A DNA stretch of 44,951 bases from Bradyrhizobium sp. 164 (lineage in GTDB: Bacteria > Pseudomonadota > Alphaproteobacteria > Rhizobiales > Xanthobacteraceae), in NCBI RefSeq assembly GCF_023073715.1, contig NZ_JADPKA010000053.1, forward strand, positions 1 through 44,951, read 5' to 3'. Both the position numbers and the translations under genes were made by a program. The notes beneath the pieces were generated by a model. That model had not been told where the DNA came from, made no database searches, and saw only the letters and a program-made list of their open reading frames with translations. Shown in pieces: positions 1-9,449 of the stretch (position 1 is the stretch's first letter; every line of letters starts with the position of its first letter).

Positions 1-128
1 GCGAGGTGAGATGCGAAAGACGCGTCATCCGCCGGCCGATGAAACCCAGTTAGGTGCAACCTGACGGCGCTGATAGCCCATCTCGGCAAGACATGCCAGT
101 CAGAGCGTAGCAACCGCGCGCCGGCCGT

Positions 129-1415
129 TCAGGAACCGCAGTCCCCCGCCTTCACCTCCACCTGTCGTGCCCGGATCACCATGCCGCCGGCAACGCCGAC
201 GCCGATGACGTACATCCAGCCCTCGTGGAAGTCGAACAGATGGGAGTTGAACAACGAAGTGAAGACGTTCTGCACCACCACCAGCAGCCCGATCCAGTCG
301 GCAAGCCCCTCGCCACGAAACAACAGCAGATGCAGGATCCAGATCGCATAGAGAGCGGCGATGCCGATAGCGCCCCATTGCACGGCGACGTTCAGCGTCT
401 GGTTATGGGGATTGCCGATCACTTCGGCGGATGCCTGGTACTGACCGCGGGGCGTTGCGACCCGCTCGAACAATCCCCGCGTCGAGCCTGTGCCGTGGCC
501 GAAGATCGGCGCCTCCGCGAAGAAGCCGAGCGATTTCCGCCAGAACTCGAGCCGCATGCCCATCGAGGTCGGCTCGCCCCTTTCCACATAGCCGGTGTAA
601 TCCCTGGCGAACCTCTCGGCGGTCTGCCGCAAATGCGGCGAAGCCTGCCAAGCCAGAACGGCGCCGGCGAGCAGAACGGCGGCAACGATCGCTATGCTGC
701 GGCCTTTGAGGTGAAGCAGCGCGAACACGCCGAACAGAATCGGAATGGTGACGAGCGCCGTGCGCGACACCACCACGAAGGCCATGTTGACGAAGAAGCT
801 GAGTGCCAGCACAGTGAGCAGCCCGGCCAGCCAGTAACGCTTCTCACGCAGCAGCGTCACGACCGGATAGGCGAGCGCGACCGCGCAGAGCGCGAATTCC
901 TGGCTCTGGTCGATATAGTTCTTGACGAAGATGCCGCGTTCGGGCGGGTCGGTCTTGAGCGCAAGGTTGGGATAGAAGGCGACCAGCCACGACATCACCG
1001 ACAACAGCGCGCAGGACACCAGGAACGCGACGATCACCCAATGCCCGCGCCGCGAGCGCTCGAAATGGTAGAGCAGGACGGGCAGCACGAGCAGCTTGAC
1101 GGTTGGGTTGACCGCATATAGGCGCGCGCCCCAGGACGCGTCCGACCACAGCGTCCCCGCCAGCGCGAGAACGACCAGCGCAATCGGCGCAACGCAGATC
1201 GGACGCTTCAGCGACTGCAGGAATGCGCGGACGTCGAGAAACGGCACCATGCACAGCAGCATGAGGGCATTGAATATCCCCGCGAGCGACGTCGACCAGG
1301 GCAGCGAAGCCGCGGTCAGCACCGCAAAAATGTCCACCGTCTCGCGCCAGGCCGCCGGGCTGCGCAGGCGCCGCAAGAGCATATGGCCCGTCGTCTCGCG
1401 GGCGAGCGCCGTCAC
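129..1415 (-). CDS. O-antigen ligase / Wzy_C family membrane protein
   Basis: A 428-residue multi-pass membrane protein made almost entirely of hydrophobic segments, with one long soluble loop (about residues 255-335) before the last helices. That loop carries an N-P-H-N motif (in IGNPHNQTLN) of the kind seen in WaaL/Wzy_C proteins, where the histidine matters for ligation. The family joins undecaprenyl-linked glycan to lipid A-core at the outer face of the inner membrane, or polymerises glycan repeats; sequence alone does not separate the two. The start is GTG: it overlaps the stop of hldE by 4 nt (GTGA), which indicates translational coupling and makes it the last gene of a hldD-hldE-ligase operon. 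An internal ATG 12 codons later is a possible alternative start. Confidence 0.85.
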   Translation of the reverse strand: MTALARETTGHMLLRRLRSPAAWRETVDIFAVLTAASLPWSTSLAGIFNALMLLCMVPFLDVRAFLQSLKRPICVAPIALVVLALAGTLWSDASWGARLYAVNPTVKLLVLPVLLYHFERSRRGHWVIVAFLVSCALLSVMSWLVAFYPNLALKTDPPERGIFVKNYIDQSQEFALCAVALAYPVVTLLREKRYWLAGLLTVLALSFFVNMAFVVVSRTALVTIPILFGVFALLHLKGRSIAIVAAVLLAGAVLAWQASPHLRQTAERFARDYTGYVERGEPTSMGMRLEFWRKSLGFFAEAPIFGHGTGSTRGLFERVATPRGQYQASAEVIGNPHNQTLNVAVQWGAIGIAALYAIWILHLLLFRGEGLADWIGLLVVVQNVFTSLFNSHLFDFHEGWMYVIGVGVAGGMVIRARQVEVKAGDCGS

Positions 1416-2896
1416 TTGCTCCCTCCCCGCGCGCGATGCACCAGCGCGGTGGTGCTGAAGCCCTGGAGGATGTCGACCAGCACGACCGTCCCGCCCGTGG
1501 CCTCGACGACCTCGTGGCCGACCACCTGCTCGCGGGTATAGTCGCCGCCCTTCACCAGCACAGCCGGCTTGATCTTGGTGATCAGCTCGATCGGCGTGTC
1601 CTCCTCGAAGATGACGACGAGATCGACGGCCTCGAGCGCGGCCAGCACCTCGGCACGCGCGCGCTCGTCCTGGACCGGACGATCGGCGCCCTTCAGCCGC
1701 CGCACCGACGCGTCGCTGTTGAGACCCACGATCAGGCGGTCACAGGCGGCGCGCGCCGCGGTCAGCACCTTGACGTGGCCGGGGTGGAGGATGTCGAAAC
1801 AGCCATTGGTGAAGCCGACGCGCTGGCCCTGCCTCGTCCATTCGGCGAGTTGCGCGTCCAGCGCGTCCGGCTCGAGCACGATCTTCACCTCGGCGGCGAG
1901 ATAGGCGTGGGGCAGGATCTTTCGCCGCAGCTCGGCCGCGCTCACGGTGGCGGTGCCCTGCTTGCCGACGGCGACGGCGGCGGCGGCATTGGCCATGCGC
2001 AGCGCCGTGTCCCAGTCCGCGCCCGCTGCGAGCGAGACCGCAAGCGCGGCGGCAACCGTGTCGCCGGCGCCGGAGACGTCGCGCACCTTCACCGGGAACG
2101 CCGGAACATGGACCGCCTCGCCGCTGCGCGGCACCAGCGTCATGCCGTGCTCGCCCAACGTGACCAGGATCGCCTCGCAATCGGCGAGCCGCATCACGTC
2201 CTCGCCGGCATCAACGATGCTCTGCGTGCTGTCGGCGCGGCTCCGCGTCGCCTCCGAAAACTCCTTGCGGTTGGGCGTGAGCAGCGTGGCGCCACGATAG
2301 ATCGCCCAGTTCAGGCTCTTGGGGTCGACGATGACGGGCTTGCCGAGCTTTCGCGCGGCGTCGATGGTGTGGCGGATCACGCGTGCGGTCAGCACGCCCT
2401 TGGCGTAGTCGGACAGCAGCACGATGTCGGCGCGCGCGATCTGCGGCAGGATCGCCTCGATCAGCTTCGTCTCGGTCGCATCGGAGGCAGGCCCCGCCTG
2501 CTCCCAATCCGCACGCAACATATGCGTGGAAAAATGCTCGGAAACGAAGCGGACTTTTCGCGTGGTCGGGCGCGAGACGTCGCTCACCAGAACGCTGTCG
2601 ATGCCGGCGTACTCCGCCAGCGCCGAGGCAAGCCGCCTGCCCGCATCGTCCTCGCCGATGAGTCCGACGAAGATGCAGCGCGCGCCGAGGGAGGCGACGT
2701 TGCGCGCGACGTTGCCGGCGCCGCCGATATGGATCTCGCTGCGCTGTGCCGAGATCACCGGCGCGGGCGCTTCCGGCGAGATTCGCGACACCTCGCCATA
2801 GACAAACTCGTCCAGCATGATGTCGCCGATGCACAGCACCGTGCGGCCGCTGATGGCCTGTGCGAGGGCATCGAAATCGAGGATGGGTGTCGGCAT
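1412..2896 (-). CDS. hldE: Bifunctional heptose-7-phosphate kinase / heptose-1-phosphate adenylyltransferase HldE
   Basis: A 494-residue two-domain enzyme of the ADP-heptose pathway for the LPS inner core. The N-terminal half (about 1-325) is a PfkB/ribokinase domain, with the GGAGNVARN substrate loop and the C-terminal GAGDT anion-hole/catalytic motif; it makes D-glycero-beta-D-manno-heptose 1,7-bisphosphate. The C-terminal part (about 350-494) is a cytidylyltransferase-like nucleotidyltransferase with the HxGH motif (in FDILHPGHVK); it makes ADP-heptose. Length is normal for the fused form. It lies 28 nt downstream of hldD, which epimerises its product, so the two are probably cotranscribed. 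The phosphatase GmhB and isomerase GmhA of the pathway are not in this window. Confidence 0.97.
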   Translation of the reverse strand: MPTPILDFDALAQAISGRTVLCIGDIMLDEFVYGEVSRISPEAPAPVISAQRSEIHIGGAGNVARNVASLGARCIFVGLIGEDDAGRRLASALAEYAGIDSVLVSDVSRPTTRKVRFVSEHFSTHMLRADWEQAGPASDATETKLIEAILPQIARADIVLLSDYAKGVLTARVIRHTIDAARKLGKPVIVDPKSLNWAIYRGATLLTPNRKEFSEATRSRADSTQSIVDAGEDVMRLADCEAILVTLGEHGMTLVPRSGEAVHVPAFPVKVRDVSGAGDTVAAALAVSLAAGADWDTALRMANAAAAVAVGKQGTATVSAAELRRKILPHAYLAAEVKIVLEPDALDAQLAEWTRQGQRVGFTNGCFDILHPGHVKVLTAARAACDRLIVGLNSDASVRRLKGADRPVQDERARAEVLAALEAVDLVVIFEEDTPIELITKIKPAVLVKGGDYTREQVVGHEVVEATGGTVVLVDILQGFSTTALVHRARGGSK

Positions 2897-2924
2897 GATC
2901 TTTGGGCCTCAGGTCCTTGGGGCC

Positions 2925-3905
2925 TCAGCGGAAGCGGTCGGGCCGGTCGAGGTAATCCCCGACATAGGCCTTGACCGCGTTCTCAAGCGTCGTGAAGCCA
3001 CCGTTATAGCCGGCGCGGTGGAGACGATCGACCTTGCTCTGGGTGAAGTATTGGTAGCTGCCCCGGATCGCCTCGGGCATGTCGATGTATTCGATGTTGG
3101 GGCTTTTGCCGAGGGCTGCATAGGCTGCCAGCATCAGGTCCTTGAAACTGCGCGCCTTGCCGGTCCCGACGTTGAAGAGGCCGGAGACCGACGGCGTCGC
3201 CAGCAGCCACATGAGGACACGCACGACGTCGTCGACATAGATGAAATCGCGGCGCTGGTCGCCGTCAGCAATACCTTCGCGATGCGACTTGAACAATTGC
3301 ACGACGCGGCCCGCTTTCACGTCATCGAAGCGGCGCGCCAGCACGCTGATCATCGAGCCCTTGTGGTATTCGTTGGGGCCGAACACGTTGAAGAATTTCA
3401 GGCCCGCCCATTGCGGCGGGAGCCGGTCGCCCCTCGCTACGCGCTCGGCAACAGCGAGGTCGAACAGGTGCTTGCTCCAGCCGTACAGATTCATCGGCCG
3501 CAGCTTTTTCAGCGCCGGCAGCGAGAAATCGTCGTCGAAGCCATCCGCGCCATCGCCATAGGTCGCGGCCGATGAGGCATAGATGAACGGCACCGCATTC
3601 GCCGTGCACCAGTCCAACAGGCGCATCGAGAGGCGGAAATTGGTCTCGATCACGAGATCGCCGTCGGTCGCGGTGGTCTCGGAAATCGCACCAAGATGGA
3701 TCATTGCGTCGAGCTTGCGGCCCTTCAGCCAGCCCTCCAGTTCGGCCGGCGGGACGATATCCACAAGCTGCCGCTTGGCGAGGTTGCGCCATTTGCCGTC
3801 AGAGCCGAGGAGATCGCAGACCACGACGTCGCTGCGGCCGGCCTGATTCAGCGCGGCGACGACGTTCGATCCGATAAAACCGGCCCCGCCGGTCACCAGC
3901 AACAT
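2925..3905 (-). CDS. hldD: ADP-L-glycero-D-manno-heptose 6-epimerase HldD
   Basis: A short-chain-dehydrogenase-type nucleotide-sugar epimerase of 326 residues that converts ADP-D-glycero- to ADP-L-glycero-D-manno-heptose, the donor for heptosyltransferases. It opens directly with the NAD(P)-binding glycine motif (TGGAGFIGSN), has a serine-rich SSAATYG segment, and the catalytic Tyr-x-x-x-Lys in NLYGWSKH. The open frame extends 44 codons upstream, but that extension lacks family similarity. The ATG at 3905 places the Rossmann strand at the very N-terminus, as in known HldD, and has a purine-rich AGGTAGGTGG just before it. It heads a minus-strand operon with hldE and the ligase, and is divergent from waaF across a gap of about 157 bp that must hold both promoters. 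Confidence 0.95.
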   Translation of the reverse strand: MLLVTGGAGFIGSNVVAALNQAGRSDVVVCDLLGSDGKWRNLAKRQLVDIVPPAELEGWLKGRKLDAMIHLGAISETTATDGDLVIETNFRLSMRLLDWCTANAVPFIYASSAATYGDGADGFDDDFSLPALKKLRPMNLYGWSKHLFDLAVAERVARGDRLPPQWAGLKFFNVFGPNEYHKGSMISVLARRFDDVKAGRVVQLFKSHREGIADGDQRRDFIYVDDVVRVLMWLLATPSVSGLFNVGTGKARSFKDLMLAAYAALGKSPNIEYIDMPEAIRGSYQYFTQSKVDRLHRAGYNGGFTTLENAVKAYVGDYLDRPDRFR

Positions 3906-4062
3906 TCCACCTACCTGCCCGATTTTCTGAAGGCCCGGTCCTGCCGTAGCGCATGATCTGCCAAAGTGTAAGCGGTTTTGGCATCGTTCCTCAGCCGGCT
4001 TTACCTGCTGGCTGGGAGCGGCTAACCGAGCGCCCATATCAGCTCGCCCGATCGTATTAACA

Positions 4063-5133
4063 ATGAATCAAAATTCGAAACTTGGTGAACATGCAGACCG
4101 GGACGACACGCGCCCGATCCTGATCATTCCCTACATGTGGATCGGCGATTTCGTCCGGAATCACACCGTCGTGCGGGTGCTAAATCAGCGATGGCCAAAC
4201 CGGCCGGTCGATCTCCTGACCACCTCGCTGTGCGCCCCGCTGGTCGATTACATGCCCGGCGTGCGCGCTGGCGTCGTTTGGGACCTGCCGCGCGGCCGGC
4301 TCGCAATTGGCCGCCAGCTCAGCCTGGCAAAACGCCTGCGCGAGCGGAACTACGGCACCGCCCTGGTGCTGCCCCGGACCTGGAAGGCGGCCATCGCGCC
4401 CGCGCTAGCGGGCATTCCCGAACGGGTCGGCTTCGTCGGCGAGTTCCGGTTCGGCCTGCTCAACCGCTGGCGCTGGGGCGAGAAGAAGCTGCCCCGCTTC
4501 ATCGACAAGAACGCCGCCCTTGCCCAGCCCGACGGCGCGCCGCTGCCTGCGGAATGGCCGGTGCCGCAATTGCGGGTCCCGGCCGAGGAGATCGCCCGCT
4601 GGCGGCAGGCCAATGGCCTCAGCGCCGGCGCAGCCGTAGCGCTGGCGCCCGGCTCCGTCGGGGCGTCCAAACGCTGGACCTACTATCCCGAGGCTGCCCG
4701 GTTGCTGGTCGAGCGCGGCCTGGAGGTCTGGGTGGTCGGCGGCCCCGCCGAGAAAGGCCTCGCCCGGGAGATCGTCGCAGCCGGCGGCGCGGGGGTGCGA
4801 GACCTCACCGGCAACGACCTGCGCAATGGCGTGCTGGCCATGGCCGCGGCCGGCGTCGCGATTTCCAACGATTCCGGCCTGATGCACATCGCAGCCGCCC
4901 TGGGCACGCCCACCATGGGCATCTTCGGGCCAACCGACCCCTATCTCTGGGCCCCACTCAACGGCCTTGCCGCCACCGTGGTCCAGAACAAGAGCGTGCT
5001 GTCCTGCCAGCCGTGCCAGAGCACGATCTGCAAGATGAACGACCACCGCTGCATGCGCGACATCGCGGCGAGCGAGGTGGTCGCGATTGCGCAGCGGGTG
5101 TTGAGTGAAGCGGAAGCGCGGACGACGACGTGA
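4063..5133 (+). CDS. waaF: ADP-heptose:LPS heptosyltransferase (GT9, WaaF-like)
   Basis: A 356-residue glycosyltransferase of family GT9, cytoplasmic side of the inner membrane, which adds L-glycero-D-manno-heptose to the LPS inner core. Recognisable parts are the N-terminal IPYMWIGDFV loop, a central APGSVGASKRW motif in the ADP-heptose-binding half, and the C-terminal SNDSGLMHIAAALGTPTMGIFGPT block with the conserved D-S-G and H typical of heptosyltransferase II. A CQPC...C...C cysteine cluster near the C-terminus is also common in WaaF. Divergent from hldD/hldE, which make its donor. It could be another ADP-heptose transferase, but the WaaF subtype fits best. Confidence 0.9.
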   Translation: MNQNSKLGEHADRDDTRPILIIPYMWIGDFVRNHTVVRVLNQRWPNRPVDLLTTSLCAPLVDYMPGVRAGVVWDLPRGRLAIGRQLSLAKRLRERNYGTALVLPRTWKAAIAPALAGIPERVGFVGEFRFGLLNRWRWGEKKLPRFIDKNAALAQPDGAPLPAEWPVPQLRVPAEEIARWRQANGLSAGAAVALAPGSVGASKRWTYYPEAARLLVERGLEVWVVGGPAEKGLAREIVAAGGAGVRDLTGNDLRNGVLAMAAAGVAISNDSGLMHIAAALGTPTMGIFGPTDPYLWAPLNGLAATVVQNKSVLSCQPCQSTICKMNDHRCMRDIAASEVVAIAQRVLSEAEARTTT

Positions 5134-5149
5134 GGCGATCCGGCCATTG

Positions 5150-5310
5150 CCGATGATGACATCCTGCCAGTGTTTTGCCCGACAAGTCAAACACGATTCG
5201 AAAAATCCGCAAAAGATCGTGCCAGCGGTCAACCCATTGATTTTGCTAGCACCGGCTACGGTGCATGGGGTTGTTTTCGCGCTTTTTGTTTGGCGTCGTG
5301 AAAAAAACCG
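5150..5310. repeat. Intergenic dispersed-repeat-like segment between convergent genes
   Basis: This stretch between waaF and the GT4 gene has no credible reading frame. Segments around 5160-5190 (GTGTTTTGCCCGAC...) and 5262-5300 (TGCATGGGGTTGTTTTCGC...) are ones I recognise from memory as recurring in Bradyrhizobium intergenic regions. No clear rho-independent terminator is present, only a T-rich run near 5283-5290. Copy number cannot be judged from one window. Confidence 0.4.
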
Positions 5311-5312
5311 GT

Positions 5313-6350
5313 TCAGAGCAGCGGCCGATAGATCTCGCCGATCCGCGCCGCCTCCGCATCCAGGCTGAACTTTGCGAGCACCCGCGCCCGCCCGCGCGCG
5401 CCCATCGCGGTCGCGGCGTCCACATCTCGCATCAGCGGCTCCAGCGCGGCGACCAGAGCATCGACATCGCCCGGGGGCACCAGCACGCCGGTCACGCCAT
5501 CCTCGACCACGAGTTCGGCGGCACCGGCGCGTGCGGCGACGAGGGCGCTGCCGGCCGCCATCGCTTCGATCAGCGTCAGGCCAAAACCTTCGTTGCGTGA
5601 GGTGAAGGCGTAGATCGTCAAGCGTTGATACCAGCGCTGCACCGCTTCGATCGGCAATTCGCCGGTCATGACGATGCGCGATTGCAGGCCGGCTGTCTCG
5701 ATGCGCTGCTTCAGGTCCTTGGCAAAGGGCGTCTGCTCGGGCGTGACCTGGCCGACGATCACAGCGGAGAAATCCGGATGGCGCGGCAGCAGCCGGCACA
5801 TCGCATCGACGAATATGTCGGTGCCCTTCTGGGCGCGCACGCGGCCGAAGCAGCCGATTGCGTAGCGGCCGGGCAGCGCGGCTTCCGCGAAGGCCGCGGC
5901 GCGATCTGTCGGCGGTGCGTAGACGTCGGTGTCGACACCATGCGGGATCACGGTTGCCTTCACTTTCAGGAATGATGCCGAGATGTCGCTCGTTGCGATG
6001 ATCGCATCCATGCGCGGGATCAGCCAGCGCGTGATCCAGCTGTGATGCCGCTGCGCGGCCGAGGTGAACACGAGCTTCAGGGGCCAGCCGAGCGCGCGCA
6101 ACGCGACGGCGGCGATCATCTCGTTGTTGCGCCGCGCATGCCAGATCAGCGGCGCCTTGCGCCGCCATAGCTTCAGAAAATCCGCAGCGGTCAGGCGGCC
6201 GATCCCAGCCGGCGCATCGGAGCCGAACCAGGCCGCGCGAAACAGCCTTGCCAGCCGCGGCGCCACCATCCGATTGGTCGCGGTGACTCCGGAATAGCGC
6301 CTGTGCAGATTTGGCACGATCACTTCGAGATCGCCGGGGAAATTCGCCAC
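5313..6350 (-). CDS. GT4-family glycosyltransferase
   Basis: A 345-residue retaining glycosyltransferase with a GT-B fold. The C-terminal domain shows the GT4 signature: a GRVRAQKGTD loop that contacts the nucleotide-sugar phosphates and an E-x7-E motif (SRNEGFGLTLIEAMAAG) at about residue 250. The N-terminal half contains a SAAQRHHSWITRWLIPRMDAIIATS segment typical of acceptor-side domains. No signal peptide, so it acts on the cytoplasmic face. The neighbouring heptose genes suggest a role in LPS core or another envelope glycan; donor and acceptor cannot be read from the sequence. It is divergent from galE over about 126 bp. Confidence 0.9.
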   Translation of the reverse strand: MANFPGDLEVIVPNLHRRYSGVTATNRMVAPRLARLFRAAWFGSDAPAGIGRLTAADFLKLWRRKAPLIWHARRNNEMIAAVALRALGWPLKLVFTSAAQRHHSWITRWLIPRMDAIIATSDISASFLKVKATVIPHGVDTDVYAPPTDRAAAFAEAALPGRYAIGCFGRVRAQKGTDIFVDAMCRLLPRHPDFSAVIVGQVTPEQTPFAKDLKQRIETAGLQSRIVMTGELPIEAVQRWYQRLTIYAFTSRNEGFGLTLIEAMAAGSALVAARAGAAELVVEDGVTGVLVPPGDVDALVAALEPLMRDVDAATAMGARGRARVLAKFSLDAEAARIGEIYRPLL

Positions 6351-6476
6351 GTCATGCTCCGTTTCGAAAGATCCCTATACGCAACATTAAGCATAGTGAC
6401 CAGTTCAGCCGCGCCGATACCCCCTCTTCACCACGCGGGCGGTAGTTTTGCGCGTTGATCGAAGACGGGTGAGATC

Positions 6477-7490
6477 ATGACTGTGCTAGTCACCGGCGGC
6501 GCCGGCTACATCGGAAGTCACACGGTCCTGGCGCTGGCGGAAGCCGGCGAGGACGTCGTCGTGATCGACGATCTCTCCACGGGTTTCTCCACCTATCTGC
6601 CGGAAGGTGTGCCGCTGTTCATCGGCGATGCCGGCGACGAGAACCTGCTCGAAGGCGTGATCGCGCAGCACGACATCGAGAGCATCATCCATTTCGCTGG
6701 CTCGATCGTCGTGCCGGATTCGATGCGCGATCCGCTCGGCTATTACCGCAACAACTTCACGACCGCGCGCAATCTGCTCAACGTCGCGGTCAAGCGCGGC
6801 ATCAGCCGCTTCATCTTCTCCTCGACCGCTGCCGTCTACGGCGATCCTGACCAGGTGCCGGTGCCCGAGCATGCGCCGACGCGACCGCTGTCGCCTTACG
6901 GCTCGTCGAAGCTGATGACCGAGATCATGCTGCATGACGTCGCGGCCGCCTACGGCATGCGATATGTGACCTTGCGCTACTTCAACGTCGCCGGCGCCGA
7001 TCCGCAGGCGCGCATCGGGCTTGCCACTGTCGGCGCCACGCATCTGCTCAAGATCGCAGTTGAAGCCGCCACCGGCCAGCGCGCCAAGATCGACGTGTTC
7101 GGCACGGATTATCCGACCCCGGACGGCAGCTGCATCCGCGATTTCATCCACGTCACCGACCTCTCGCAGGCGCATCGCTCGGCGCTGGCCTATTTGCGCA
7201 ATGGCGGCGCCTCGACGACGCTCAATTGCGGCTATGGCCGTGGCTATTCGGTGCTGGAGACCATCGACGCGGTGCGGCGGGTTTCGGGCCGCAGCTTCGC
7301 CGTGCAATACGCCGCGCGCCGGCCTGGCGACATCATGACCATGGTCGCCGACACCAGCCGCATCCGCGGCCTGCTCGACTGGCACCCACAGTATGATGAC
7401 CTCGAGACCATCGCCGCGCACGCCCTGGCCTGGGAGGACAAGCTGTTCCGCGAGCGCCATGGCGAGCTCCGCCACGCCGTCTCGGCCTAG
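6477..7490 (+). CDS. galE: UDP-glucose 4-epimerase
   Basis: A 337-residue extended short-chain dehydrogenase. The N-terminus has the NAD-binding motif GGAGYIGSH (residues 7-15); an SSTAAVYG segment follows, then the catalytic Tyr-x-x-x-Lys as YGSSK (residues 141-145). GalE-specific features are RYFNVAGADP and CIRDFIHVTDL. It interconverts UDP-glucose and UDP-galactose for surface polysaccharides. Length matches the usual 330-340. The sequence differs from hldD in this window, so it is not a duplicate. A short hairpin follows the stop, and the MsbA-like gene starts about 120 nt downstream. Confidence 0.95.
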   Translation: MTVLVTGGAGYIGSHTVLALAEAGEDVVVIDDLSTGFSTYLPEGVPLFIGDAGDENLLEGVIAQHDIESIIHFAGSIVVPDSMRDPLGYYRNNFTTARNLLNVAVKRGISRFIFSSTAAVYGDPDQVPVPEHAPTRPLSPYGSSKLMTEIMLHDVAAAYGMRYVTLRYFNVAGADPQARIGLATVGATHLLKIAVEAATGQRAKIDVFGTDYPTPDGSCIRDFIHVTDLSQAHRSALAYLRNGGASTTLNCGYGRGYSVLETIDAVRRVSGRSFAVQYAARRPGDIMTMVADTSRIRGLLDWHPQYDDLETIAAHALAWEDKLFRERHGELRHAVSA

Positions 7491-7505
7491 AATCAACCCG
7501 AGCGC

Positions 7506-7523
7506 AAGCCCTTAATTGGGCTT
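7506..7523 (+). terminator. Possible weak hairpin after galE
   Basis: AAGCCC and GGGCTT flank a TTAATT loop 15 nt after the galE stop. The stem has 6 bp, with no T-run after it, so termination is uncertain. Confidence 0.3.
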
Positions 7524-7608
7524 GAAAAACTGTAGCCGAGCGGGCACAGAGGCCCATCGATCCCTGACGCACGGGCAGGCTTTGTCCCGCGCCGTCAATG
7601 GACACCGG

Positions 7609-9411
7609 ATGGCCCAGTTCCCAAAGAAAATCACTGACGACCCCTATGCAGCAGCGGTGTTGATTCGCCGCCTGGTCTTGGAACAAGGGGTCGTCTACTG
7701 GAGGCGCTACCTCGTCGCCTTCGCGCTGATGGCGCTCGCCGCCGGCGCGACTGCAGGCGCGACCTATGTGCTCGGCCAGGTCATCAACCAGGCCTATGTC
7801 GACAAGAACATTCCAGGCATCGCGATGTTTTCGGGCATCACGGTGGCGCTGCTGTTCATCAAAGGCGTCGCGACCTACGGCCACATGGTGATCCTGACCA
7901 AGATCTCCAACGCCATCCTTGCCACCAATCAGCGTCAGCTCTTCGCCAAGCTGATGCGCGAAAGCGTCGGCTTCTTCTCCGAGCGGCATTCGTCCGAATT
8001 TCTGGCGCGGCTGACCGCTGGCGCCAAGTCCATCACCGACGTGCTCAACATGCTGGTCAACGCCGTCGGGCGTGACCTGTTGATGCTGCTCGCCATGATC
8101 GGCGTGATGGTATGGCAGGACCCACTGATGTCGTTCATCGGCCTCGTCGCGGTGCCGCCTGCGATGCTGGTGCTGCGCAAGCTGGTCAAGCGCATCAAGG
8201 GCCTCGCCTACAACCAGTTCACCGGCACCGCCGACATCATGGAAACCATGCAGGAATCGCTGCAGGGCATCCGCACGGTGAAGGCGTTCACGCTCGAAGA
8301 TACCATGCAGAAGCGCATCGACGAGAACATCGCGATCGTCGAGCGCAATGCCAACAAGATGGCCCGCGTCGCCAACCGCTCCAATCCGCTGATGGAGATG
8401 CTGGGCGGATTCGCCGTTGCCGGCTGCCTGCTCTATGGCGGCTACAGCGTGGTTGCACTCAATGCCACGCCCGGCGCGTTCTTCTCTTTCATGACCGCGT
8501 TCCTGATGGCGACCGAGCCGGCCAAGCGGCTGGCGCGGCTCAACATCGACCTGAACAGCCAGTTGGTCGGCGCGCGCATGCTGCTCGAGGTCGTCGACAG
8601 TCCGGCGAGCGAGCAGTCCGATGACGACAAGCCGGCGCTGAAGCTGTCAGATGCCCGCATCGAGCTGCGCGACGTGAGCTTCTCCTATCGCTCAGGCGAG
8701 AGCGTGCTCAACCGCATGAGCTTCGTCGCCGAGCCGGGCAAGGTCACCGCGCTGGTCGGCCCGTCCGGCTGCGGCAAGTCGACCGTGCTGGCGCTGCTCT
8801 TGCGCTTCCACGAGGTGACGCAAGGCGAGATCGTGATCGACGGGCAGTCGATCTCGTCAGTGTCGCGAAAATCGCTCCGAGCGCAGACCGCCTATGTCGG
8901 CCAGGACGTCTATCTGTTCCGCGACACCATCCGCAGCAATATCGCCTTCGGAAGGCCGGGCGCGAGCGAACAGGAAATCATCGAGGCCGCAAAAGCGGCC
9001 TGCGCACATGATTTCATCATGGGTTTCCCGCTCGGCTACGACACGCCCGTCGGCGAGCACGGCACGCAGCTGTCGGGCGGCCAGCGCCAGCGCATCGCGG
9101 TGGCGCGCGCGTTGATCAAGAACGCGCCGATCATCCTCTTGGACGAAGCCACCGCCGCGCTCGATTCGGAGTCCGAGCGGCAAGTGCAGGAGGCGATCGA
9201 GCATCTCTGCCAGAACCGCACCACCATCGTGATCGCGCACCGCCTGCACACGATCATGCACGCAGACCGCATCCTGGTGGTCGAGGGCGGCGAGATCGTC
9301 GAGCACGGCCGGCACGACGATCTGCTGCGCCGCGGCGGGCGCTATGCGTCGTTCTTCCGCCTGCAGCATCACCATTCCGACGCTCTGGCGCCGATCAGCG
9401 CAACCGCATAG
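7609..9411 (+). CDS. MsbA-like ABC exporter (fused permease-ATPase)
   Basis: A 600-residue half-transporter. The N-terminal ~330 residues form a type IV ABC exporter membrane domain with about six helices; the C-terminal ~240 residues are the ATPase, with Walker A GPSGCGKST (near residue 383), signature LSGGQRQR (near 488), Walker B IILLDEAT (near 508) and the H-loop in IVIAHRLHT. Family members flip lipid A-core (MsbA), glycans or other lipids across the inner membrane as homodimers. The neighbouring LPS genes favour a lipid or glycan substrate, but this is not proven. The open frame extends 31 codons upstream to a TTG; the ATG at 7609 is preferred because the extension is not family-like. 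Confidence 0.88.
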   Translation: MAQFPKKITDDPYAAAVLIRRLVLEQGVVYWRRYLVAFALMALAAGATAGATYVLGQVINQAYVDKNIPGIAMFSGITVALLFIKGVATYGHMVILTKISNAILATNQRQLFAKLMRESVGFFSERHSSEFLARLTAGAKSITDVLNMLVNAVGRDLLMLLAMIGVMVWQDPLMSFIGLVAVPPAMLVLRKLVKRIKGLAYNQFTGTADIMETMQESLQGIRTVKAFTLEDTMQKRIDENIAIVERNANKMARVANRSNPLMEMLGGFAVAGCLLYGGYSVVALNATPGAFFSFMTAFLMATEPAKRLARLNIDLNSQLVGARMLLEVVDSPASEQSDDDKPALKLSDARIELRDVSFSYRSGESVLNRMSFVAEPGKVTALVGPSGCGKSTVLALLLRFHEVTQGEIVIDGQSISSVSRKSLRAQTAYVGQDVYLFRDTIRSNIAFGRPGASEQEIIEAAKAACAHDFIMGFPLGYDTPVGEHGTQLSGGQRQRIAVARALIKNAPIILLDEATAALDSESERQVQEAIEHLCQNRTTIVIAHRLHTIMHADRILVVEGGEIVEHGRHDDLLRRGGRYASFFRLQHHHSDALAPISATA

Positions 9412-9449
9412 AGTTCCTTATCAACCTCAAGAGCCGCGAGACCCGCTCC

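Noticed and set aside
1436..2974. 512-codon plus-strand open frame
   Set aside because: Exact antisense shadow of hldE, which has clear domains and motifs.
4405..6168. 587-codon minus-strand open frame
   Set aside because: Runs across waaF (antisense), an intergenic repeat and an alternate frame of the GT4 gene; low-complexity Arg/Ala composition.
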